Assembly: GCA_034769895.1 (NCBI GenBank)
Contig: CM068367.1
Span: forward strand, 703,918,885-703,982,884
Direction of reading: 5' to 3'
Source of the DNA: Magicicada septendecula
Taxonomy: Eukaryota > Arthropoda > Insecta > Hemiptera > Cicadidae
DNA length: 64,000 bases
Shown: positions 54,699-64,000 of the stretch, in pieces
How positions within the stretch are numbered: position 1 is the first letter of the stretch
Layout of the letters: every line of letters begins with the position of its first letter
Notes under the pieces: model-generated
The model's database searches: none
What the model was told of the DNA's origin: nothing
The model's input: the letters and a program-made list of their open reading frames with translations, nothing else
Made by a program: the position numbers and the translations under genes

Positions 54699-57600
54699 CA
54701 GGCCCGTATTTTGGGTGTTAACGCCCCTGTGCAGTCATTAATTTTACGCCCCCTATTCCCTGAGCTAAACTTCAGTGTCGCTATTCGTTTACAGACTATG
54801 GACAATAAATTGTTTAATTACTTACTTCAATTTTAAACTGTATTATAGACAGTATTTAAACTTAACTGAATACACAATATATGAAACAAAGGTGCAAGTT
54901 AAACATTTATACATTATTCTGAAGACGATATATGGTAAACACATAGAAAATAATCGCTACAGTTTAATAACCTCAGTTAAAAATATCACTGAAACATCCA
55001 ATTTGGTCAGTCAAACGTATATGGTAGAAACACTGCAATCTGATACTAACCATTTTGTGAAATTTACCAAACTTAGAGAAATGACTTTCTTCTGACTTTT
55101 GGATTTGCAAATGCATTTATCACTCCCTCAAAATCCAGACTGACAGTGATGTCTGATTCTATGGCGAGCACTCCAAGACTGACCAGTCGTTCTTGATTCT
55201 GTGCTGTCCGTAGATAGTTCTTGATTCGTTTTAAAACTGAAAATGACCTTTCAGCAGAACAGTTTGTTGCTGGAGTACAGTTGTAGATCTTGAGTGCAGT
55301 GTACACATTTGGGTAGACATCACTAATTTTCTTCGAAGCCAACATTCTGCAGAGAAATGGAAGAGACGATAATTTGATACCATCTTCTGTCTTCATAGAT
55401 AACAGATAGCTTTTCAAATGGATGCATTCTTCACCAAAGCTGCTTTCTATGTCGGAATCATAAATGGCTCGAAGTTTCTCTGCAGTATCATAAATTTGAG
55501 GAGCTTCTAGTTTGGTGATATTTGAGAGAAATGAAAATATTAAATTATATTCTTTGCAGACATTAACTCTCTTCTGTAACTCAGTCTGGAGAGTTTGTAT
55601 GATCTTAGAATATGAAATTTCCATTCGTCTCCAGATCTTGTCATGTTCCAAGTCATCTGATCCTAGTTCTTCTTCAGGACTTTCTGGTTCCGCTTCTGAT
55701 TCAGATGATTCATCAAAATATCGCCTACGTTTAATTTGACGTTTTGGTCTTGAAATCTCAACAGCTGAAGAAGAAGGAACTGATTCCAGACTCCTGATCT
55801 GATTAAGTTTCTTTTCAGCTGAATCTCTGTGATTGGGGAAACAGGTCTGAAGCTCAGTCAAATACACTGTAAGAGAGTCATACATTTCAATAACAGTGGA
55901 AATGTCCATTTCCTGAGCTTGCAATTTTTTCATGACTTTGCCAAATTGTTGAAGAATAGAACCCCACACTGATGTCATGAATGTTACCTCAATGCTATTT
56001 AATTTCCTAAGAAGACCATCAGCTTGACATCTATCTTTACCCGTTTCATTTTCTGAAATAGTTCTTAATGCAGAAACCACTGCTTTCCAATCTGCATCCA
56101 AGCTCTTGCAAGCATCCTCACGTGCACACCATCGAGTTGTTGACAATGATTTCAATGTCATGGTTACAGAATCAAAAAATGTTTCCAAGATATTCCATCT
56201 CCCTGTAGAATCTGGGAAGTAATTACATAAACTTTGCAATAACTCAAAAAACCGTACTGCAGCAATACAGCATTTCACTGCTTGTGAACCAACTAGATTC
56301 AGTGAGTGAGCTGCACAAGGAATGAAGAGAACAAGAGGATTTCTTTCCTTGAGTCTTGCTTGCAAGCCAGAATATATTCCAGACATGTTGGCCGCATTGT
56401 CATATGATTGACCTCTACAGTTATCAACTTTCAGACCATGTTGTTCTAAAGAATTCATTAGTGCTTCAAAAAGCTTTCCTCCAGTATGGCCTGTATTTTT
56501 CATAAAACACAGAAATCTTTCAACTGAGAGCCCACAATCAGTTACATATCTAACTACTACCGAACCGTGCAATATGGTCAGCCAGAAAAGAATCGTACTC
56601 TGCAATTAATTCCAAACACATCATGAAATTTCCATTTTTCACAGAGCCAAACTTCTCTTCGTCTCCACGAAATTCTAAACCCCTAGAAGCTAGTTTTTTA
56701 ACTACAGAAACAACTCTTTTTAGTACATTTCTCCAATATGTAACTTCATGTTCATGCTGGCTGATCAATCTTTTGTCAATTCTGTTCATCTCATTTCCTC
56801 TACTTTTCAATTTTAACAAGCAGTCTCTGTGAGAAGCAGAATTTTCATGTTCGGCTATTCTTATGCCAGCATGGCTCCAATCATTGAAACCAGATGTTGC
56901 AAACAGAGATGTACCACCGAATAATTTGCATGGGGCACAGAACAGTGATCCTTGGCTGGGAGAATAAACAAGATATTCACGGTTCATAATTTCCCCATTT
57001 ACTAAAATCCTATGGAATAGTTTCTTGCTGCAAAACCGTTGTGTTCCATCAACATATTGCCGCGAGGACTGTGAAAAGTCAGCGTCTTTGTTTTGATTAA
57101 TACCATTTTTTATCAAATAATCCCAAGTGTGATCAGTGTTTTCCCAATAGAATGGATCATTACTAGGAACAGACACTGCAAAATCCACTTCTGTGGAGAG
57201 TGTAGCTTGTTCCTGTACTTCGAGATTTTCGACTTCCACATTGTCTTTACTGTTTTCCACTATAATTTCACCCGAATTTTCAGGCCTACACTGTTCACTT
57301 TTGTTTTCACCACTGAAATATGAGTCCAGTTGAGGTATTTTCTGCAAAATTTTACTCTCCCTCTGTCTTTTTTCCTCAGCTTTCTTGCGATATGCAGCAC
57401 CACTTAACCTATATTGCCCATCCATACCGTCCCTAAGCTATTATATCTTAACGGAAAAACCTATACAAATACTGTTTTGTAGAATATTTAAAACTGAATA
57501 ATTCACTGTCAACAGTTAAAATACTCGGCGTATCGTATAAAATGTCTTGATTTTGAAAGTTAATAACAAGTTGGAACCACGTGGAACGATGAAACGCCAA

Positions 57601-58210
57601 CTTAACTCTGAATTAATATTCGGATATGTTAACACACCAAAGAATACATTTAGACATTTTGCAAAGATAGTTTATCAGATTACTAACTCTATACTCAACA
57701 CTAAATCCAAATTTTACGTCCTGTAATTTAAATAATACGAATAATAAACGTTATTTATAAACGAAAACACTGCTCACACCTTTACACTTTCGTACACAAC
57801 GCAGAACGTAACCTCCAAACACAAAGCTGCAGAGCACGTGTAAAATTATTCACCACAGCCACGTAAATTACATCAGCCTAAGAAGGAATGAATACCAAAT
57901 GTTGCAGAAACTATCCGCTAGAGGGCAGCACGAATACCATTCCAATAAACGACGTATGACGGCAATACTAACGAAGCAAAAGTTGAAAACGTAAATATAC
58001 GTGATTACTGATTTTGGCCCGTCTGACAAAAAACGTGTATATACGTGATTACTGTTCAAAGGGTTAATGCCAGAGCCAGAACGCTAATCTACTTCGGGCT
58101 TTATAATGATATGAAGCGATGTTTTTTTTTAACCAGCTATATTTTGCCGCCCTCAAAATTTTGCCGCCCTGTGCACCTGCACATGTTGCACATGCCTAAA
58201 TACGGCCCTG
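54699..58210 (-). mobile_element. hAT DNA transposon (ZMYM1-like transposase)
   Basis: 3512 bp with GTTGTTGG at 54691-54698 and 58211-58218. Terminal inverted repeats: CAGGCCCGTATTTTGGG on the left, CAGGGCCGTATTTAGGC read inward from the right. The 8-bp duplication and CAGGG-type ends are hAT hallmarks. It contains one transposase gene on the minus strand, deleted internally. The noncoding right part (57426-58210) includes a T-run near 58121. Confidence 0.93.
55073..57425 (-). pseudogene. hAT transposase, ZMYM1-like, internally deleted
   Basis: ATG at the complement of 57425. A basic lead-in is followed by a TTF-type zinc-finger region (F-C-A-P-C-K-L-F, with W and H ligands around 56830-56950), and the D-U-F-4371-like domain up to F-L-A-D-H-I. 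There the frame changes and jumps to V-V-R-Y-V-T-D-C-G; in related proteins 60-70 residues with the first catalytic Asp lie between. The remainder has C-R-G-Q-S-Y-D-N-A-A-N-M-S (second Asp), an acidic insert, and the C-terminal dimerisation part N-C-S-A-E-R-S-F-S-V-L-K-R-I-K with the catalytic Glu. Without the first Asp it cannot be active. Confidence 0.87.
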
Positions 58211-60751
58211 GTTGTTGGTAAAACAGATGGGTCAATAAGAATTTGTTTGGACCCACAATATTTAAATTCTTGCATAAAAAAGAACATATTCAGCTTCCTA
58301 CAATTGATGAAATTGCAGCAAAGGTAAAAAAGGCAAAATATTTTACAAAGTTGGATGCAAATAAAGCATTCTGGCAAGTTGAATTGTCAGAAGATAGTAA
58401 ACTACTTTTAATACTCCATTTGGGAGATATTATTTTAACAGAATGCCTTACGGTATAAGCTCTAGTCCTGAAGTATTTTATAGAGTTTTTAATCAAATTT
58501 TTGAAGATATTGAAAATGTAGGCATATATGCCGATGATATGTTAATTTGGGGAGAGACTAAAGACCAATTATTAAAAATTATGGATAAAGTTTTTAAAAG
58601 AGCCAGAGAATATGGTATTAAATTTAATGCAGATAAAAGTGCTTTTATTGTAACGAAAGTTAAATATTTAGGTCATATACTTTCCGCAGATGGAATTGAA
58701 ATTGATACAGAAAAAGTTGAGGCAATTGAGAAAATGCAAATACCAAAAAATAAAAGAGAATTACTAACATTCTTAGGAACAATAAATTATGTATCAAAGT
58801 TTATACAAAATGCTGCACAAGTAACTAGTAGTTAAGACAATTAACAAAGAAAGATGTGCCATTTGTGTGGGGTACTGCACAGCAAACGTCATTTTTAAAG
58901 CTTAAAGAGGCGTTATATAAACCTCCAGTTTTAACATATTTTGAGATAAATAAACCCATAACATTGAGTGTAGATGCTTCCAGTGACGGACTTGGATGTG
59001 TATTGATACAAGATGGAAGACCAGTGGCATATGGCTCCCGTGCTTTAACAGACTGAAGTAATGTACAGTCAAATTGAAAAAGAGAGTTTAGCAATTGTTT
59101 TTGGTTGTCATAAATTCAATCAATATTTGTTTGGTCAAAAATTTATCGTAGAGACTGACCATAATCCACTGATCTCAATCTTTAAAAAAACCAATGAATA
59201 AAATCCCTCCAAGATTACAAAGGATGAGAATAAGTTTACATCATTTTGATTTAGAACTTAAGTATGTACCAGGTAAAAAATTATTACTTGCTGATCATTT
59301 GAGCAGAATTTATTTGCAGAATACAGAGTCCTCTGATGAAGAAAAAATTGAAGCATATGTTATGATGGTTGAGAAAAGTCTTAGTGTATCTGATATAAGA
59401 ATGAATGAATTAAAAAATGAAACTAGTAGCGATAAAGAACTGCAAGAAGTTCTAAAATATGTAAAAGATGGATGGCCTGTAAACAAATCATTCGTTTCTG
59501 AAACTGTCAAACCATATTTTTCTTTCAAAGAAGAACTTTCAGAGTGTAAGGGTTTATTGTTGAAAAATACTTGTATAGTTGTACCAAAATCCATGAGAAA
59601 AGTAATGCTTGCAAAAATACATTATGCTTATTTTGGTAGTGAAAAATGCAAAATGTTAGCTAGAAAAACATTGTTTTGGCCAGGTATGTCGAAGCAAATT
59701 GATGACTTGATAAGCAATTGTGATATTTGTTGTAGTTATCAAAGGGATAATAGTAAAGAACCAATGATTGAAAAACCAATACCTAAACATCCTTGGGAAA
59801 TTGTAGCTTCTGATATTTTTTATTTACTTGGTAAAAGGTTTATAATTGTAGTATATATGTATAGTAAATTCATTGATTTGCAACATTTAAGTGATTTAAG
59901 TGCAGAGTCTACTATACAGTCTTTAAAGGAGTTTTTTGCACGATATGGGGTACCTAAAGTTTTATATTCAGATTCAGGTACTCAATACACGAGTTTTAAA
60001 TTTAAACAATTTTCAGAAAATTTAAATTTAAACATGTGATAACTACTCCAAAACATCACCAGTCAAATGATTTAGCAGAGAGACATATACAGACTCTCAA
60101 ACATATTTTGAAAAAATTATTCAGGAAGGAAAAGATAAAGAAATGGCTCTATTGCAATTAAGAAATATGCCTATTGATAATAGTGGCATTATGCCAGCGG
60201 AATTAATGTATGGTAGGAAAGTAAGAAACATAATACCAAATTCAAATGAAGGCAAAGTAGACTCAAATAAATTTAGTACTATTTTGCAAGAACGTCAAAA
60301 TAAACAAAAGTTCTATTATAATAAAGGTTCGAAAGCTCTTACAGAATTTAATGTGGGAGATAAAGTTAAAATTCATGATGAAGGAAAGGAAACCTTACCT
60401 CATCAAAGTGGTATTATTATTGAAAAACATCAAAATCCTAGATCTTATAAAGTAAAAACAGAGCAAAATACTATTATAGCACGTAATCGAAAAGATCTAT
60501 CCAAAGGTACACAATTTAATGAAATTCAATATGGTATAGATATACCATTTGAAGAGCCCGCGCAAAGAAGAGTTTCGAACAATACAAATACTATAAATAA
60601 TAATGTGAATCATGCAAATAATATCTGTAATAATAACCCTATTGTTAATGTGACTGCGAATGATGCTCCGGTAATTACGACTAGGTCAGGTTGTACGATA
60701 AAGAAACCAGAGTACCTAAAAGGTTATGTATGTTTAATAAATGTTATGTAA
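58211..60751 (+). pseudogene. D pol remainder: RT, RNase H, integrase
   Basis: Continues D's frame after the hAT with G-S-I-R-I-C-L-D-P. RT: L-D-A-N-K-A-F-W-Q, and Y-A-D-D-M-L with catalytic Asp pair near 58532. RNase H: S-V-D-A-S-S-D-G-L-G. Then Y-V-P-G-K-K, an integrase finger ending C-D-I-C-C, the core with V-A-S-D-I-F, Y-S-D-S-G-T-Q-Y and N-D-L-A-E-R-H, and a tail with T-R-S-G near the end. Frame changes at about 58270, 58400, 58830, 59056-59190, 60036 and 60110-60140 make it dead. In contrast, the part upstream of E is open, so decay followed or was unequal. Confidence 0.85.
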
Positions 60752-60792
60752 TAATGTTGTAATTTAATTTTGAAAAACTAGAAAAGGGGAGA

Positions 60793-60999
60793 TGTTGTGA
60801 GTAGTACCATAAGATTCATAAGTTATAAGAGTGGGGATACGCTACCATGACAGATGTATAGCGAGGCATGTGAATCAGTCACAGGGCGATGTCCATAAGA
60901 GCAACACGCTCACGATGTACTTATTATTATAGCTGTTTAATAAATCTTTTTATTATATTTAATAACCGTCTAACTGTACATTTATTCACACATATAACA
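60793..60999 (+). repeat. D right LTR
   Basis: TGTTGTGAGTAGTACC to CATATAACA, 207 bases, preceded by the purine tract aaaaggggaga. Confidence 0.88.
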
Positions 61000-61445
61000 G
61001 ACAGTACCTGATGACAACATTCCTCTTCTCTTGTTCTGAATTGCTCTTCATAGTCACAGTATGAAGTGGGAGTGATGGTCGTCCAACATTAATTAAATTC
61101 AGTTAAGAGTTCCAAAACACAACGGCCATAAGTATTTTATTTCAAAATGTTTACCTGGGAACTCATTTCAATTGATCTACCTGGGAACTCATTGTGCTTT
61201 CACAGTTTGGACTGCTCTTTCATCTCGACATTTTGATATTACACCAAGGCTCATCTCCAGTTGCAGTCTTGTCCAGGAAATACTGTCCTTATAGTATTAC
61301 AAAAAATACAGGGCTGCACCTATTCACTGAGTCGGTTGTCGTTGTCGGTGAGCATTTTCAGTATCCACTGTCCCTTCCGTATTGCTGTACCAAACTTCAC
61401 AGTTACAGTGTCATACAGTACTGACCTTGAAGTTTCAGGAAATTT
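61000..61445 (-). pseudogene. Old mariner-like transposase, 5' half, cut by D
   Basis: On the minus strand: T-A-T-G-D-E-P-W (mariner G-D-E-T-W with the first catalytic Asp), K-I-L-M-A-V-V-F-W, and an N-K-R-R-G-M-L-like end, interrupted by stops and at least one frame change. The rest is at 44820-44966 on the other side of D; the two read on from each other. Confidence 0.6.
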
Positions 61446-62044
61446 GACAGATAGTTCAGAAATCATGAAACTCTGCCATTCATTAACATTGGCGTATCTA
61501 GAATTTAGTCTTGGGGGGGATCCAGGGTCAGGGGTCAGGTCAGCATCACAAAATAGAAAAACAAGTTAAGACTAATCAACATTACTCTTTAAAGTAGCTG
61601 AAATCAGTCCCATTAAAGTAAATAGTAATAACACAATAAAAATACACATTATTGAACATTGCTTACAAGATACTTATTGACTGAATTGGTATTTCCTATA
61701 TTTTAAATTTCAAATGTATTCACTAATGCTGTGTGATAAACTTGTTTGTATATTCAAAAAAGATTTACTATCATATTAGTGTACTCAGCTGAAAAAAAAA
61801 CTAAAAGCCTAAAAATTAAGAGATTAACAAAATTTGACTACTTTTTTGACCATTTGGGGGGGGGGCAGTGGCAAACAATTAAAACTATGGAGTTAATCAT
61901 TGTCACCTCTGGAAAGATTAAAATATTTCAAACCTAAACTAATGTTTAACTTATATTAAACAAAAATTAGTTAATCAGGGTTGGCCTCTGAACACCTCAT
62001 GTTTGACCTCGTGAAATCTGTTGTAGGGTGAAGAATATGTAAAT
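61446..62044. other. Intergenic sequence without recognisable features
   Basis: AT-rich with two G-runs (61514-61519, 61856-61865). I see no gene here; the open frames are short and not conserved. Confidence 0.4.
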
Positions 62045-63025
62045 AGAAGGGTAGGGTGAAAAGTCCCAGGCCTGAATAAGAAAACTACAATTTTTTAGTT
62101 TAATTTGCATTTATTTTTCAACATAATCTCTAATTAGTTATATACACTTTTTCCTAAGATGTTCTAAAGGAGTTATGCCAGACCGATAAACTGATTTGTC
62201 GATGTCCTCAAAGTAGCCATTTACAGCATCACCGACTTGATTGTCACCAGTAAATCTTTTCCACTGAGCAATTTTTGAGGTAAGGAAAGAAGTGGAAGTC
62301 ACTTGGGGCTAAATGAAGTGAGTATGATGGGTTAGGAAGCAACTCAAATTTAAATTCTTTTATTTTAGCCACCGCAACAATTGATGTGTCAGATGGTGCA
62401 TTGTCTTGGGGGAACAGCACTTTCTTTTTCACTAAATGGGGCCATTTTTTCTTGATTGTATCACTTAAAAGGTGTAGTAGATTTGCATAGTACTCGTTAC
62501 TAGTTGTTTTTCCATTTTTGAGGTAGTCAGTGAATATACCCACTTGTGTCCCCAAAAAAACGGTCTAAAAGCAGAAGGAATTCCTTTTGCTCTCTGTGGA
62601 GTTTGTTCTCCTTTTGCAGTCCATGTTGTTTTGACTGTTGTTTGGTCTCAGAAATGTTGCAGTGGTCTTAAGCTTCTTCACCAGTTATGAATTAACACAA
62701 AAATCCATTTGAATTGTACATATAGAGTGCCAAACATTGGTTGAAACATCCTGTTGACACAGTTTTTAAGTGTCAGGAAACACCGCACCCATCTAGCGGA
62801 CAGCTTTGTCATACATAGATGTTCATGTAAGATACTACACACTAGTCCTGTTGATATACCAACAGTCTCTGCTGTCTCACTCACTTTCATTCTATGGTCT
62901 GCTGAAATGATTTTGTAGCATTTTTCTATTTTTGTTGGCGTAGTCACTTTAATGGGACATCCAACACTTGGGTTGCCAGTTGTCCTTGTCCGACCCATTT
63001 TAAATTCAGCAACCAACTCTTAATC
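62045..63025 (-). mobile_element. Decayed mariner transposon
   Basis: A minus-strand mariner whose 5' end stops where the next mariner's terminal repeat begins. Its 3' end is near 62045-62075 (gggtgaaaagtcccaggc resembles a mariner terminal repeat). Inner boundaries are approximate. Confidence 0.7.
62244..63016 (-). pseudogene. Mariner transposase remnant
   Basis: From the complement of 63016: an HTH with G-R-T-R-T-T-G-N-P-S-V-G-C-P, I-S-A-D-H-R-M-K-V-S-E, V-G-I-S-T-G-L-V and K-L-S-A-R-W-V. The centre, with the first Asp, is lost or scrambled (62556-62680). The later frame has N-E-Y-Y-A-N-L-L, F-P-Q-D-N-A-P-S-D-T-S (Q-D-N-A-P, second Asp) and S-L-H-L-A-P-S-D-F-H-F-F, the D34D-type third position. 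Several frame changes make it inactive. Confidence 0.8.
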
Positions 63026-63029
63026 TTTA

Positions 63030-64000
63030 TACGAGGGCTATCCAGAAAGTAACAGACGTTTTGACCGACCGCGGTGGTGGGCGGGGATAGAGCCGCCATC
63101 TTGGTGTCAGAACGTTCCTAAACTCAGTACGAATGCAGCTGTGGTAGCGTGCGGTCTGTGCCCCTCTTACTTTGCTCTCTGTGACGTGTTAAAATGTGCG
63201 CTGCAATAGAAAATCCCACCACTTGTGAGGTGCGTTCTGTGATTAGGTTTTTGTTGGCAAAAAATCACAAACCAATTGAAATTTATCGCCAACTTTGTGA
63301 TGTGTACGGAAAAGGAATAATGAGTGAAAGCCGAGTGAGGCAATGGTGCATTGATTTTAAAAAATGGCCGTACCAATGTTCACGATGAGGACCGCAGTGG
63401 TAGACCTAGCCTTGTGACTGATGAACTGGTGATGAAAATCAACGACAAAATTCGTGAAGATCGTCGTTTCACGATTACGGAACTTTCAAAACATTTTCCC
63501 CAAATTTCACGGAGTTTGGTGTATGAAATTGTGGCAGAAAAGCTTGGTTACCACAAATTTTGTGCTAGGTGGATTCCGAAAATCCTAACGGAAGAGCACA
63601 AAAAACAGACTGGCAGCAGCACTAACTTTCCTCGAAGATTACGACAAAAATGGTAACAAAGTTATCGATCGTATCATAACTGGGGACGAGACTTGGGTGA
63701 AGCATGTCAATAGTGAAACAAAAAGGCAGTCGATGGAATGGGGACACACAGATTCTCCCAAGAAACCAAGGAAGTGTTCGCAAACGCTGTCAGCAAGAAA
63801 GATCATGGCTACTGTGTTTTGGGACTCTGAAGGAGTGATTCTCGTTGATTTTCTTGAACGTGGCACAACAATTAACTCAGAGAGGTATTGTGAAACACTG
63901 AGAAAGTTAAGGCGCGCGATACAAAACAAGCGTCGGGGAAAACTTAGTGCGAAGGTTTTGTTTTTTCACGACAATGCACGTCCACACACGGCCAATCGTA
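63030..64000 (+). mobile_element. Mariner transposon, right end outside window
   Basis: The terminal repeat starts TACGAGGGCTATCCAGAAAG at 63030 after a TA (63028-63029). The element runs beyond the window. It abuts the minus-strand mariner, so it probably inserted into it. Confidence 0.8.
63194..64000 (+). pseudogene. Mariner transposase, partial, two frameshifts
   Basis: ATG at 63194. First HTH with I-R-F-L-L-A-K-N-H-K-P-I-E-I-Y-R-Q-L. A frame change in an A-run near 63360 leads into D-R-S-G-R-P-S, the second HTH (I-T-E-L-S-K-H-F), and a Y-H-K-F-C-A-R-W-I-P-K linker. A second change in an A-run at about 63600-63607 leads to the catalytic part: I-T-G-D-E-T-W-V-K-H with the first Asp, then F-F-H-D-N-A-R-P-H-T-A with the second. 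The third Asp lies beyond the window. The domains present and the acids visible are intact. Confidence 0.85.

Larger units (their letters stand above)
44967..60999 (+). mobile_element. D, short-LTR gypsy-type retrotransposon, twice split
   Basis: LTRs of 207 bases at 44967-45173 and 60793-60999; purine tract aaaaggggaga before the right one. Without the E and hAT insertions it is about 4.65 kb. One gag-pol frame runs gag, two zinc knuckles, protease, RT, RNase H, integrase. The RT is split by E (ATAT duplicated) and by a hAT (GTTGTTGG duplicated). D itself sits in a mariner relic, but I find no matching duplication at its ends. Confidence 0.88.

Noticed and set aside
1-64000. CRISPR arrays, tRNA or rRNA genes, bacterial operons
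   Set aside because: No regularly spaced direct repeats with unique spacers, no cloverleaf with conserved boxes and no rRNA core were seen.

Overview
The window is eukaryotic, almost certainly from an invertebrate and probably an insect or other arthropod. It is AT-rich and built nearly entirely of transposable elements: Ty3/gypsy LTR retrotransposons, Penelope-like elements (PLE), pogo/Tigger, hAT and mariner DNA transposons and a LINE tail. I see no bacterial operons, rRNA or tRNA genes. The only likely host-gene sequence is two small candidate exons near 42.3-42.7 kb.

Layout. (1) 1-24270 is one long-LTR element without a recognisable polymerase (here N2). It runs off the left edge and is split twice. 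A younger relative, N1 (1545-9767, two LTRs, internal region without RT), sits in it, and a 5'-truncated gypsy element, A (about 10210-21283), sits further along. A's 3' LTR carries a Tigger (16595-18974), and N1's right LTR carries a truncated PLE (8836-9344, 13-bp target duplication). (2) 24271-36066 is gypsy element B, a relative of A, with LTRs of about 2.5-2.9 kb. (3) 36340-41602 is an inverted pair of nearly identical PLE copies bounded by a 12-bp target duplication. (4) 41615-44800 is probably host intron sequence with two candidate exons and a LINE tail. (5) 44967-60999 is a short-LTR gypsy element, D, sitting inside an old mariner. D's RT is split by a minus-strand gypsy, E (46785-54645, 4-bp duplication), which carries a second Tigger-like element (47711-50114). 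D is split again 49 bp further on by a hAT (54699-58210, 8-bp duplication). (6) 62045-64000 holds a decayed minus-strand mariner abutted by a plus-strand mariner that leaves the window.

No element looks intact: every transposase or polymerase reading frame has at least one stop, frameshift or deletion. The most interesting signals are RNA-level and conserved between diverged copies. A and B share a canonical -1 frameshift signal at the gag-pol junction. N1 and N2 share a multi-helix RNA domain and a hairpin before the polypurine tract, both with compensatory base changes. A and B also share a spaced array of GTAAG/CTTAC palindromes and a hairpin in the long stretch between pol and the 3' LTR. 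All of this was read by eye; no alignment, folding or database search was run.
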